In this document: piece after piece, positions 11,385-23,223 of the stretch
Layout: each line of letters starts with the position of its first letter
Position numbering within the stretch: the first letter of the stretch is position 1
Source: Sipunculus nudus
Taxonomy: Eukaryota > Annelida > Sipuncula > Golfingiida > Sipunculidae
DNA length: 64,000 nt
NCBI GenBank assembly: GCA_026874595.1
Contig: CM049314.1
Coordinates: 32,577,229-32,641,228, forward strand
Direction: 5' to 3'
Made by a program: the position numbers and the translations under genes
The notes under the pieces: model-generated
What the model was told of the DNA's origin: nothing
Database searches by the model: none
Seen by the model: the letters and a program-made list of their open reading frames with translations, nothing else

Positions 11385-11965
11385 GGCCCTCTGACAATAC
11401 GACCAGATTACTGGCCTGCCAGAGTGCCTTTACATCTAGGTCTGAGGAACGCATTATAAGGCCATATGAAGATGCAAATATTTTCGTAATTTCTGACGAC
11501 GCCTCATGGCCTACAGTTACAATGTCAATTGACATAAACCAGGTTAATCGTTTAAATTTTGAGTGTACTTTCTAACAACACCAAACATGAACGAGAAAAG
11601 TTCCGTTCTAACCCAGCATATTAGTAGATCCCTCCACATGTTTGTTGAATTTATTTACCGCACGAATACAAGCATGGCTTGCATGGGTGACTGGTTGCAG
11701 CCAACTTGTACGCGATACAGGAAATTACTCTTTACCATAGAAAAGACGGGGTTTCATTTTGGGTTGTGAGTTCACATGTATTCTCTTGCATTAATGCATC
11801 ATTCGCAGCATGATGTTAAGATTATGCCCTGTTCACAACAATATGAATGCAACATGATGGAAGACCGCTGCGATGCATTCCTCGATATTGCTTGTATCAC
11901 GACTCAAGTAGGCTTACCAGCCCAATTTTCATTGCCTACTGAGACAGTGTTGTCACTATCAATTA
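11385..11965 (+). repeat. Dispersed repeat R1, copy 1
   Basis: This roughly 580-base segment aligns with 25075-25600 in the same orientation. Shared blocks in order are AGAGTGCCTTTACATCT, TATAAGGCC.TATGAAGATG, ACATAAACCAG, GTGTACTTTCTAACAAC, CAGCATATT, AACTTGTACGC, and TTGTATCACGACTCAAG at the end. The open frames inside it are not shared between copies, so it is treated as a repeat of unknown class. Confidence 0.65.
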
Positions 11966-11991
11966 ATCACACCATATGCAATAGATTATAG

Positions 11992-12195
11992 CGTTAAAGG
12001 GAGCCTATTACGATATCTGGGGTGTGTGAACTAAAGATAAGCCCTTTAAACTTTTGTTTTTAATCTACCAGAAAAAAAACGATCCCACGGCACAAACAAT
12101 TCGTTTTGCTTATTTCCGCCTGTTTATAACATGGGGGGGGGTTGCATAATAATAAAGACACATTAATCAAGGACATCTGATGGCAGGTTTGTGGC
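11992..12195 (+). repeat. Dispersed repeat K, copy 2
   Basis: It begins GCGTTAAAGGGAGCCTATT, continues through GATATCTGGGG and CGATCCCACGGCACA, and ends near GACATCTGATGGCAGG. It aligns with 21005-21225 and 7190-7335. It directly follows R1 copy 1. A G run lies at about 12132-12140. Confidence 0.6.
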
Positions 12196-12236
12196 GCATG
12201 TACCGTGTTTACTAAGGCCAAAGATATCAAAATGTC

Positions 12237-12494
12237 TGGTTCTTAGGCACCGCCCGCATCAATTTTACCCTCCCGCATTAAAAAATTTTATTTTTATTTT
12301 CATCTTTCAAAAAGATAAAATAATACAATTTTTAATCCTAAGTTATGTAGTGCTTTTATCTGTTTAGCAAAAATTCAGTTATTTTCATGCTTTTACCTGT
12401 TCATATAACATTTTTATCGAAACACACATAAAAGGTAAAAAATAAAATTTCGCCCGACCGCACCGATTTCTGAAAAAAAGGTGCCTGAGAACCA
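12237..12494. mobile_element. MITE-like inverted-repeat element
   Basis: The left end TGGTTCTTAGGCACC and the right end GGTGCCTGAGAACCA are inverted repeats (14 of 15 matching). Inside them the CCCGCA and CGGTGCGGTCGGGCG blocks are also roughly mirrored. The 258-base interior is very AT-rich and non-coding. No obvious target-site duplication. Confidence 0.6.
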
Positions 12495-13040
12495 TACAGG
12501 TTTTTGGACTAACAACCTCAAACATCCGCCACAGAAGCGTTTTATTAACTGCTCGTGATAGGAATCAGCAACGTTTTTTAATATATACAGAGTAAGCCTA
12601 GAATCACAAAAAGTCTACAGAAACTGTGGGAAAATAGCTGGCTTTCACGAAATTTACTGCAGGTCTTACTGGTTGTGGCACTGGACATGGACAGGAACAA
12701 AAAAAATGTAACCACATTATATAAAGCTACTATGTTATTTGCGAGACAATACAAACGAGTTTTCTCTTGCTACGTCTATTATGCGATAAATGTTTCAGTT
12801 ACCATGCTATGTTAAGTGTGATCCCTATAATAGATTAATTTACAAGAATTTAGAATGAAAGTATGGATTAAAGTTATTATAAGTCACATACTGTTACCTT
12901 AACCAATAATCTGTTTTTTTTTTCTAGTGCTGCCTAGACCAATTTTCATAATATCTCTCTTTCAAGTGATCTTTTATCTTGAGTTCTCAAATATGTACCG
13001 GTAAACCTTACGTTTGCATGTAACGTACACTGCGTTTTGG

Positions 13041-13051
13041 ATATATATATA

Positions 13052-13105
<54 letters not shown>
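13041..13105. repeat. (TA)n microsatellite
   Basis: About 65 bases of TA dinucleotides with one GTGTG interruption. It is followed by AT-rich DNA with no gene up to 14244. Confidence 0.95.
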
Positions 13106-13106
<1 letters not shown>

Positions 13107-14244
13107 CATATTAACAATAAGAGTCTATCATTTGGTAAATTCCTCTAAATGATAGATGAATTTTGACCGCATGTATCTCACGGGTAATGTGACCCATATA
13201 GCCAAGTCGGACGAGGCACAGGAAATGGTGGTGGTTATCATGATGATGGAATAAGCACTTTGTTTGTCAGCTCACATGAGTTTTTTTTCTATTAATCCTT
13301 CCTCATAGACTCATTTAAGATTAAAGTGGGAATACAGCGATATCGATACAACCGGATGGATGACCGTTGCAGTGCCGTTTCGACTCCAAGTATGCCGTAT
13401 CAGTCCATGGATCCGCATGGATACGCGACCTCGGCTCTTCGTCCGTCGTTAATCTATAACCTCATTCCAGATTTAGAGGTTCAACGCATATTCGAAACAA
13501 CAAATTTAGTCCGCTGGTTTAAATTTCAGACGCGATAGGCAATCCAGGCACTACAATGCTATCACTGTATTTGTGAAAAGCAAACAAGACTTTACTCTTA
13601 CCTACTGTTTACCAAGCATCTATAAGTAACGGTCAGAAAATCCCTGAAATTCATTTGGTTTGTTGGTAATAATATGTCTCCGTTGTCGGCGTGCGTGGAA
13701 TGCATTCAATATTATTTTTTCCTGTATTCACAAGTTAACTATCATAGTCTTCTCTCTTCGTTATATTGTTTATTTTTCTGTATTCACTTATATCTTTGGT
13801 CATAAATAGAAATGCATTAGTTTAACATAAAGAAAAACATTTGGAAAATTGCCATGTAAATTCATGCTTAGAGTTGAGCGACAAAAAATATAATAAAACA
13901 TGCTTTTGATTTTTGCCAATTTAGTCTGACGAAAATTGTCCTGTAAAACGACATGAAGTGCGCCGCGGGCAACTTTTAGTCCTGGCAAGGATTTTACGGC
14001 AGACAAAGCAAAACAAACAACAACCCAGAAAATGACCGGGTCTTCTTGCTGGCTTTATCGGGAACATGACAGAGAGTTCTTTGTCCTGAAGGCCACCAGT
14101 GATGGTTCACAGATCAGGTGTATTGTCGGGCGTTGTCCTAACTATATTCTTTCAGCTGGGTGCTGTAGTATTCGTGTTGTCTGAAAGGGATCATCATTAC
14201 TGATACAAATAATCAGTCATATCATGGGTCCTTAAAATCATATA

Positions 14245-14423
14245 CAGTAAAGCCTCGATATTACGACCACCAATGAGACCTCGATAAAGTGGTCGTACTT
14301 TCGTGCTGGTCGTCTAAGCGAGGCATCGTTTATAAAGTAAAGAAAGAATGGGGACCGTGACAGGTGGTCGTTTTTTTTATATTGCCGCTAAACACAAGTG
14401 GTCGTTGGGCAAGGTTTTACTGC
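14245..14423. mobile_element. MITE with pogo/Tigger-like terminal repeats
   Basis: It starts CAGTAAAGCCTCGATATTAC, directly after TA, and ends AAGGTTTTACTG followed by CTA. The ends form a terminal inverted repeat (CAGTAAARCCT). The TGGTCGT motif recurs three times inside. The CAGT..AACCTCGATA type of terminus with TA target preference is, from memory, that of pogo/Tigger-class Tc1-mariner elements. At about 179 bases it holds no transposase, so it is non-autonomous. Confidence 0.65.
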
Positions 14424-14513
14424 TATAAAAGATATTACAATGTTAAAGGTAACTAGAAATCTGCATTTTACGGAATGCAAGCCTCCGCCCCGTTTGATGT
14501 ATTGGTGATAAGT

Positions 14514-14620
14514 GACTACAAATTTGTGAAAATTCCTTGATGACATTCATAAATCCGGATCATGTTCCGAATCCACACCAAAATCATTTCTGTTCTTCCT
14601 TGGTCCATTCCCGAAATGTA
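14514..14620 (+). repeat. RTE-like 3' tail repeat, copy 2 (short)
   Basis: It contains ACAAATTTGTGAAAATTCC, CGGATCATGTTCCGAATCC, CACCAAAATCAT and CCATTCCCGAAATGTAA, all matching the other copies at 7442, 16738, 29170 and 60580. It lacks the final ACAAAC block and passes straight into repeat R2. Confidence 0.55.
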
Positions 14621-14985
14621 AACAGCGGGGTTTCTACATACATATATGGCGTAGATGTAAATGTGGTGAAGTGGGTAATGTAGTCTATTCAAATGCGTTT
14701 GATAAGAATTGTGTCAAGGCACCCATTACCTAAAAATGGGTGTTTTGGGTAAGGACTGCACGGAATATTTTGTAAGCATGCGCATGTGAAACAGAAACAG
14801 GTGTTCCCTTGAAAAGTAACACATGTTTATTTTTAAGTTTAAGAGTTGAGAGTTGTCCAAGGTGTCCAACAGTGCTTAAATGGAAGAGGTTAGAAACTTC
14901 TGACGTAGAGTAAAGTTGAACCGCTCTGACCTCCTCCAGCCCTTCATGGCAGTGAAGCTCCGTCCGTGTCACTTGTTGAATTTAC
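14621..14985 (+). repeat. Dispersed repeat R2, copy 1
   Basis: It aligns with 44850-45140 in the same orientation. The copies share GGTTTCTACATACA, GGCGTAG, GGGTGTTTT, AAGGACTGCACGGAATA (TTCACGG in copy 2), TATGTAAGC-like, and a downstream TTGAAA..TAACA block. The class is unknown. The short minus-strand open frame inside is not conserved in the second copy. Confidence 0.5.
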
Positions 14986-16737
14986 GGAAACGCGAGTTGA
15001 TTCTATATCAGTTAGAATCACTTTAGGTAAGTTCTATGTGAATGCAAGAGCTTAGTTTCAAGCTATTATGTCGTTAGGCCTAAAACGAATAATAATCAGG
15101 CAAATAAATTTGATGAACAAAATTTAAATCAGCGAAATCTCTCTAAATTCTAAAGTGTATTTGTGTGCGTTACGGTCACAGATTCTTAAAACTGATTCTT
15201 TATACGAACGTAAAGTTGCTTACTCATTAAAACCCGGATGTCACAGGTACCATGACGAAAATATGTGTATACTGCTGGTAAAATTAAAGAAGGCACTTGC
15301 CGTCTTTGTGTGAATAACGTGTCAGGCAGTTTGAGGCAAATCTAAAATGGAGGGGGCGCGTGGTTATGTTACTATGTCGCAAATTGTGTGAAAAGGATAG
15401 TCTAAATATCTCCTTGGACAAGCACTTGGTTACCATAGTATTAAATAAGGCTTTTTTACTGGGTCAGGGGTACAAGTTGGATAAATCTTATGTAAGTATG
15501 AAAATGTGTACGTGTTCTGTGGGAAACAAACTATTTTAATATTACATTCAAGATCAGTTATGATACAGAACAATAGCGTTAAAGACCACATGTTTAGGAA
15601 AAAAAAAGAAAGGGGGGATACAAATATCAAAAAGTTTTATAAAAAAAGTCTTCTAAAAGAAGTGATGATAAATCTGTACTCATGCAATTCGAAACATTTA
15701 ATCAGCAGGAAGGAATCCGGAGAATGCCGCGCCAGACAGGTCTGTTTCAACCGTCTCATTGAGAGAAGAGACAGAATGCAGCCCGGGAGCTTATTTACAT
15801 CCAACGAATACAGTTGGTGCGGGTTTGAAGGATTATTATTACTAAGGAAACGTTAAGAATCTCCTCGGAGAGTGATTGCCGCCGTGGGGCATGATGAGCT
15901 GTTTTCTAGATTACCTAAACTTCCATCAAGCAAGCCATGCTATACATTTTGTGGCTCAAACTTGTTAGGCCATACCAAAAAAATCGTTCTAGGGGTTCGC
16001 CGTGCAATGGCACAAATTCCCTAAACGAATCCTTAAAGGTATGAATTTTTTTGTGTTGAATATATACTCTATATCAGGAAATGAAGCACATTTATGTATT
16101 TACAAGACAAGCTGACAAAATTCCACGTATTGTAAGTGTCTTGACCGTTAAAGGAAAGAAAAAAAAATACAACCACTCGCACCATACAGCCCAATAACGA
16201 TTTTGCATAAATTTAGATAATTTATGAAATATGAATATTATCAATGCATTTTGAATGAAAATATGAAAAAATACATATAATTACTACAGCATTGAAAACA
16301 ATATTCACAAACTCATGCCAGAGGCAAGGATAAATTGCCTTGATATGAGGGATTGATGAAAACTGAATTATGTACTCATGGAAATAAGTTTTTCTTCAGT
16401 CTCTGACTGAAGCATAATTTCAAATTATAGAATTGCACAAATCAAGTATTACACTGGCACATTTTTCATTTGCATATTTTTCGTTATTAGTAGCATTGCT
16501 GTATTAAGATTGACTCAAAAACGTAAGTTGTTATTATGACAATATGTTTAATGTTTAAATTTTATTTTCCCCATGATTCGTAAGTTTAACTCTTTAGTCA
16601 ATAAACGCATCATGGGTTATAAGCTGATTTCTTATCCTTTTATCCAAATTAGGAAGGGGGTAATTTTATCAAGGCAGGGGTAACACTAGAAACAGGCATT
16701 CTCATGAATGCAGGTATCATATGAGCGGCCATTAAAA
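14986..16737. other. Non-coding; one 116-codon frame not believed
   Basis: A plus-strand frame at 15506-15856 lacks recognisable domains, starts in AT-rich low-quality sequence and has no splice or homology support. A short imperfect inverted repeat (CATACCAAAAAAAT at 15971 and the reverse near 16040) hints at another small element. Confidence 0.45.
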
Positions 16738-17040
16738 TGGGGTACACCGCAACCCACTTATTGGCCTATATTCCCAGGTTTATTTGTGTTCAACAACAAG
16801 TGTTTGCATTCACTTAGTTAAATGACATTCCAATGTTCAATCGATCATATGTGACTGCACATTTGTGAATGTTCCTGGAAGTCCTTCCTGGATTCGGATC
16901 ATGATCCGGACCCACACCAAAATCTTATCAATTCCCGAGATGGTCTGAACATTTCATTGGATTCCGTTCATGATTGCGAGAGTAATAGTATGAACAAACA
17001 CAAACACACAGGCAAAAACACAAAAACGGGAATGAACTTA
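16738..17040 (+). repeat. RTE-like 3' tail repeat, copy 3
   Basis: It begins GGGTACACCGCAACCCACTT and ends in AAAAACGGGAATGAACTTA. It aligns with 60580-60930 along its whole length, including GTGACTGCACATTTGTGAA, CGGATCATGATCCGGACCC, ACACCAAAATCTTAT and a CATGATTGCGAGAG block. It is the second longest copy and shows that the family extends upstream of the core seen at 7442 and 14514. Confidence 0.6.
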
Positions 17041-17953
17041 TACCCTTCAATAAAATGAAGTAGTTTGACACCCACAGAGCAGCGCATGTTTACATAAAAG
17101 AGTACTCAAGAATTATATTGAACAGTCGTTTAGTGAGCAAATCATATCACGGTGAGTATTCTGTAAACTTCATAAGCAGCAGAAAAATTGTGCAGGTGGC
17201 AACTTTGCAGCAAAAAGTAAATGTTACCATGAACAATAGATTATGCTTTTCTTGCAATGATGTTATCTGTTGGTTTTATGCATGAGCTTGCATATTGAAA
17301 ATCTTGGTATCAGCTGGTTTTCTCTCTTACCTCCGTTCATGCAGGTGTAGTCAAGGCATTTTTTCAGACTGTGGGGGCTCGAATGTAATCTCTTTACCAT
17401 ATACATTTACATACTATTTCGTCACCTAAATGTAGAAAATAAAGCTGCCACCAAGACAAATATTCAAACTGAACTGCTGCTGTTTTTTTCTGTGATTTTA
17501 CAATTTTGCTTACAGCCATAATGTTAACTGTCACATCGAATTATTTATATGACATGCCGGTTAAAGGCATCTTTTCGTTCTTCTATCATGAATACAGCCC
17601 CCCCCCCCGCCCCTCCAAATTCCTTAGAATGCATATTTCTAGTTTACTTATGAATTTAAACCTGCATGATAATGACAAATCTATAGCATCATATTTAATC
17701 TTCACCATTGGAAAAACTTCAGATAAACAAGTAAGACCCAACTAGAATTAACAGCTACGACTGAAGCACAATTTTTTGTACTTATACTTTCTTTTACTAT
17801 ATATGGCTAAAATACCTTATAAATATCAAGTTCTGCCAGATTCCTAACCTAAATCATCTTTTTAGCACATTTAAACATATTTGGTTTAACTTATCCCGTT
17901 TATTGTGGTCTATTTTCCTTGCTCCATGTTTACCTTAGGTCAGTCACAATTAA

Positions 17954-18038
<85 letters not shown>

Positions 18039-18869
18039 CAAATATGTTTAAAATTGTTCAGTCTTCTTTAGTTGTTTGTTCATTTCAAGGCATGTTAAGA
18101 ATACTCGTGATCTCACAAATATTTTACACACCTCTGTTGAGATTTTATGAAAAAGGATTTGACTAAGATTATTATAGGGACTTTGATTTGTAATCCAGTC
18201 ACTATATCACAGAAAATCGATTTTTTTTCACGTAAGAATTCCGGTAACACCCTTGTGTCTAATATTAAAGAGGGTCGTGGCCTTGATGGCAACATGTACT
18301 GTGACACCGACACGTTTGATATACTGAATTAGAAAAAAAACCTGGATTTATTTATTGGTAAGACGACATAGATTAATGACGTCACGGGCAATAACAGAGC
18401 TTTATACGCTGATTCATCAACTAGACTTTCATTATTGCGGGGATTTCTGACACATTTTTGAATCAATGCGATCTTATAAAGAAGCAAAACGAGACAGCTT
18501 GCTCGGTAAATATCCAATGATTATGGTTGTAAATTTCTGATTAGCCACACTGAGTACACTTTACTATTGACTATCTACATTCGGGCCACGCGGGCCCATA
18601 AATAACTAGTGATTTACAGGCCTAGCCCTTCGCCTGACACTTAACACTAGGATGATACGTGATTTAAAGGAGGGGTGACCATATATATCACAGACCAGGT
18701 ACATTGAAAATACAAGAAATCACATACTAGGGCAAAACATTTCGTGATATTTTTTGAAGGTTTATATAAATCTGCTGACATTTTTAAGACCAGTAGTCAC
18801 ATGAAGTTTTTTTTTCACAATACATTTATTACATAATAAATAACAGCCTATATTTTTTAATAGACGATG

Positions 18870-18923
<54 letters not shown>

Positions 18924-19876
18924 TGCGGAATGTAATTTCTTTTCTCCGCGGGTGAAAGCGCTCAATATTTTAAACAGAGTATGATAAATATAACTGTATG
19001 ATGGAATCTAGTCACTACCGCCACCCAGGTCACATTTTACTTATTTGATATATATTCATTGAGAATGCCATGTTCTAGCGCCATTTCGACCCTCTGACGT
19101 TGCCAGCGTTTGAATATTTTACCTCTTTCATGCTTTACATGATTACATGTGTACCAAATAGAACATCTGCATGATTTCTGATGTATGGATACACAAAATG
19201 TATTGTTCTACCGACTCCCGGAACAAAAATACTGGTGCCAGAGGCCGATGTTTATTTTCTATTTCTATGCTGATGTAGTGCGTTTGCATTTGGTAAAAAT
19301 GGTTTGCATTTACATTTGGAGCAGGAATCAAATGTCAAATACAAATTATTTTAAATAAATAAAAGCATTTTTTAATATTCTATCAAATGCCAGGTTCAGC
19401 ATCAAATTACATGTGTGAAATTTGTGAATTGTAAAACCTAAAATTATTTTTTTTTCTAAAATTATTAGTCACATGAAACAGTTGACAGGTGGGAAAAAAA
19501 TTATACACACATATGTACATTTATACAAATCTTTCCACTTAAGCTTGCTACTTGGGCAGGTTTAATGGATTTGTTTACTGAGATTAGCAAGGCTAGCCTT
19601 GTAGGTCTGTCTGTTCTCCTACATGAAGGCGAGGACACTCCAAATGACTAATCAGATCTGTATCTGTCTGAATAGGCACCTGACGTGAGCTACAACCCTC
19701 TTGCCTATTGGATGAACATTACCAACCCTAGTAATATTGAGTCAGAGTTATATGTGAACCCTAGCTGTATCGGCACCAGTAGAAAAACATTATTTTCTCT
19801 ACAGCTGTAAAAAAAGTCCGTACAGAAAGAAACGGCCTGTCCAACAAATTGTTCGAATCACTCAGGTACAACAAAT
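17041..19876. other. Non-coding; two long (TA)n tracts
   Basis: (TA)n tracts occupy about 17957-18042 (interrupted) and 18871-18921. A C run (17589-17598) lies in a short plus-strand frame after TTTTGCTTACAG (17502-17513). That is an acceptor-like site, but the frame behind it is not protein-like. A CATTTG-rich stretch at 19285-19345 resembles 20500-20575. Confidence 0.5.
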
Positions 19877-20214
19877 ATGGGGTTACCTTTGAAAAAGGTT
19901 ATTGTTATTTACGAAAACTCCCGCTTTTGTTTATCTGCGCCATCTTGTTTTCATTAAGTGAAACCCATAACGTTTGAGTAAGGCATTAAAACTGGCTAAT
20001 TCCTTCGTATAATCTTATACATTCGAGTGGATCGCAAACAGGAATACATAAAGCTTCACTAGGTTGCGTTGAAATACGATTAATGTTAACTTTTAATCGA
20101 AAAGATAGATATCTTAAACTTCTAAATAGTTAAAAGTTTGAATACTAGATGGCGCTGATAAGCAAATGCCGGAGTTTCCGTAAATAACAAAAATCTTCTT
20201 CAAAGGTACCCCAT
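19877..20214. mobile_element. MITE-like element with about 70-bp inverted ends
   Basis: The left end ATGGGGTTACCTTTGAA and the reverse complement of the right end ATGGGGTACCTTTGAAG continue in parallel through TTGTTATTTACG, AAACTCC, GC.TTTG.TTATC and GCGCCATCT. The 338-base element has an AT-rich interior without a gene. No target-site duplication was certain. Confidence 0.75.
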
Positions 20215-21004
20215 TCACATTTGTGATTTGTATTTATTATTGTAGTAATAAATTCTAGGTACAGCACTCCAAGCTGGTGTAACAAAGTGCAACTAGCTAA
20301 AAAGAATTAAGCTAATTGTGACCTAACATGTTTTTGATCATAATTTTATACTAAGTTTTCTAAAGAATGGATCGTTTAGTTTTGTCATATGTATTTCATG
20401 TACAAATTATATAAATAGAACAGAAAAAAGTTTAAACGAAACCCCAGTATACTCTGATTAAAATATTGGCTTTTAAATAAAATCCTTTTAAATTTATGCG
20501 TTTGCTTTTGAAAATATTGAGATGCATTTGCATTAAATTGAAATGAATGGTGAAGCATTTACGTTTGTATTTGAAATATCTGAAAGCTTTTATACGTTCA
20601 TTGCTACTAGCATTTAATTGGAAAACAGTAGATGGTATGTAAACACAAACATTCAACACATTTAGATTGCTTGGCGTCAGAACATTAGAATATAATTTCA
20701 TTTGAGTCACGTGAAAACGACTTTTAAATATGGAAGAACATGACTGCTTTGAACAGCTTCGGGGAATATATGACCCGTTAATCCAAACACAATAAAGTAA
20801 TAAATCAACAGTCTGAGGGACCACCGGCACAACAGTGTGACTGTGTATTGAGGTTCTATTTGATTTGATAGATGAGGATGTCCGACAGGTCCTGTGAGCG
20901 GGGTATCAACACCAAGATCAAAGCAGCACCGCTTCGTGTATGTAATAAAGTAATCGTGGTTTATGCTTGGACTGGTACGGATGTGAGTGAAAAGGACTTC
21001 ATAA
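20215..21004. other. Non-coding; nothing recognised
   Basis: It contains a CATTTG/TTTGCAT-rich stretch (20500-20575) similar to 19285-19345, suggesting one repeat family on both sides of the MITE. The overlapping minus-strand frames at 20432-21012 have no protein character. Confidence 0.4.
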
Positions 21005-21225
21005 AGGGACATATTCCGACATCTGACGTTTATTCACTAAATATAATTCCTTGAACCTTTTATACGAACAAGCCAGAAAACGCCGATCCCATTGGCGCAC
21101 ATAACTTGCTCTGTTGATATCCATGTGTTTACAACAAAGCACATTCAACAGGGACACCTGGCGACAAATATGTAATGGCCTTTACAATCCGCACATTGTC
21201 CCTGGCGACAGGTCTGCAACTATTA
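21005..21225 (+). repeat. Dispersed repeat K, copy 3
   Basis: It shares AAAGGGACATATTCCGACATC, CTTGAACCTTTTATACGAAC, CGCCGATCCCATTGGCGCAC and ATCCATGTGTTTACAACA with copies at 7190 and 11992, and CACCTGGCGACA with 12170-12190. Confidence 0.55.
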
Positions 21226-21748
21226 ACCGTTATAATTCCGCACATATGTAACCAACCGCCTTTGCTTACATGTTTTTTTAATACTTACACCTTGTTGATA
21301 ACCAAGCTTACACATCCATCGCAGCGGCGTTACAAAATCCTTTCTAAACAGGAATTACCTACGGGTCATTAATATATACACACAGTTAGCCAAAAGTCTT
21401 GTCTTGACAGGGTGGACGAAAAAGTGAATAGGTCCTATTGTTTTAATACGGTTTAATATAGAAGGAGAGAGTACTCATAGTTCAAAGCTTGTGGCAAAGC
21501 AGTCCCCTGACGTTAATTTCCCAAGTCTGTCTTCCCTACGTTGGCCGGCTATTTCACTCGCCTCCCGGCTATCTTGACACCTGATTGGATTAGAACTCCA
21601 TGGTCTTACGTTTCTTCATAGATTTGCATATATGTCGTTACACTTTGTACCTAAATATACACGCGCTATTGTAAGAATTCGGTCAACAGTTTTCAAGCAT
21701 TCTAATAAGATATCACCCGCAAGTGGAGACTGGTTTTCCTATCAGGGT

Positions 21749-22092
21749 TAAGCTGCTACTTATGCGGTACGGATACGGATACGGATGCGGATGCGGACGC
21801 GTTTTAAATCGCGCATATGGAATAAAGAAGGAGTGTGTCCACTTATGCGGTGCGGAGTGCGTGCGGCGTGCGGAAACGGATACGTTTTTTAAAAACCGGA
21901 CCATGTAGCCGCGGGTACGGAAACGCATGCGGAAACGCATGCGGAAAGTGCCATTTTGTAGAGGTGAAAGAGAGTGAAAGACCTAAAAACGCACTGAAAA
22001 ACGTATCTAATGGACACACACGCACAAAATATCCGCATACGTATCCGCACCGCACACGCACCGCATCCGTACAAGTAGACACGCAGCTTTAC
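21749..22092. mobile_element. Inverted-repeat element rich in CGGATA/CGGATG repeats
   Basis: The left side holds CGGATACGGATACGGATG and, after about 60 bases, GTCCACTTATGCGGTGCGG. The right side reads as the inverse (reverse complement GTCTACTTGTACGGATGCGG, preceded by AAGCTGC, which is also at the left end). The centre contains two direct copies of ACGGAAACGCATGC. It looks like one or two nested foldback/MITE insertions built from degenerate CGGATR units. Short frames on both strands are by-products of the repeat. Confidence 0.6.
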
Positions 22093-22850
22093 AGTGATTT
22101 TCCAAGCTCGCAAGATCATTTCATTATATGCAAATATATACTCTTTAGGCAATTATCCTTGGGGTTGCTTTTACTCTGTTTGTATCACGAATTCTTGTCT
22201 CTTAATATAAAAAACCCGTCTTCAATATTCATCCAGAAGACAAATTAATAGCTTTTCTAGGAATCATCCTGTCTCGTATCAACTCGTTATGAAAGTAAAA
22301 CTGTTACACATGAAAAGTAATTAGGCATGTTTCTCTTCCTTTTAGTTCAACTACGTTTCATTTACTTCACAATGTACTCTCTCATTTGATAAATGCAAAC
22401 TATGGCTCCTCTGATAGCGGGTATTTTTTTTAGATTTCAAGTCACAGAGTGCGCAAACAGAAGAGGTTCGTTTTAAACAGAAATGACCTCTGGCGGAGAG
22501 GTGCCCCATGCACAGCAAGGATATGCGGATACAGAATCTTGAACAAGGTGAAGACTCAGCACCCGGGCACAGTTAAAAAATTGTGACGGTAGAGCTAACT
22601 GAAAATGGTGAGATTCAATATCCAGCGCTGCTTTACAGTATTAAGCGTAGGCTAAATTATTCCATTTCCCAAATTAATTCGTGGAAAACAAAGGGACGCG
22701 CGTCCCCTGTGTCCCTGGTCTTATTAAATAAAAGGTTCATAAAATCGGAAGTGTAATATGAGCTATTATTTAATTAATAATTTGAATAATTATGATTAAA
22801 TTATTATTTAAGAGCGCTGCGTCCCCTGTTAATCCGCCCCTGCGTTAAGC

Positions 22851-23223
22851 TAGCATTCCACATATGCGTATATGCGGCACGTATGCATATGTAGTTCGTA
22901 ATGCAGCTGGAATACGGACGCCTGTGATGTCATTAATATGTATGCGAATGCAATACGTTTGCAACAAAATCGGGCATAACGTACAGATCTACAGGAGGAG
23001 AGAAGATGAAAACCCTATCACTGACGTTAAACTTTGGAATATAACCGTCCGTTTCCATGCGTATGCGTAATTATTCGCTTCTGTAAGCGATCGAAACGTG
23101 CAGCATACGCATAAGTTTATATGCATAGGTATGGAATCACTCTGGGGGAATTTTATGGGTGCGATTCCTAGCTGAATACGCATACGTATGCATAGTTAAA
23201 GCATACGCACATATAGAATGCTA
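22851..23223. mobile_element. MITE-like element with TAGCATTC ends
   Basis: It starts TAGCATTCCACATATGCGTA and ends TACGCACATATAGAATGCTA, an inverted repeat of about 20 bases with few mismatches. Further in, CGTATGCATA and AGCTGGAATACG are mirrored by AGCTGAATACGCATACGTATG. The interior includes GTTTCCATGCGTATGCG. The same mixture of CATACG units and TTTCCATG occurs in elements at 21749, 59062 and 60186. Confidence 0.65.

Noticed and set aside
15506-15856. 116-codon plus-strand frame
   Set aside because: No recognisable domain, biased start region and no support from splice sites or a repeat-protein match.
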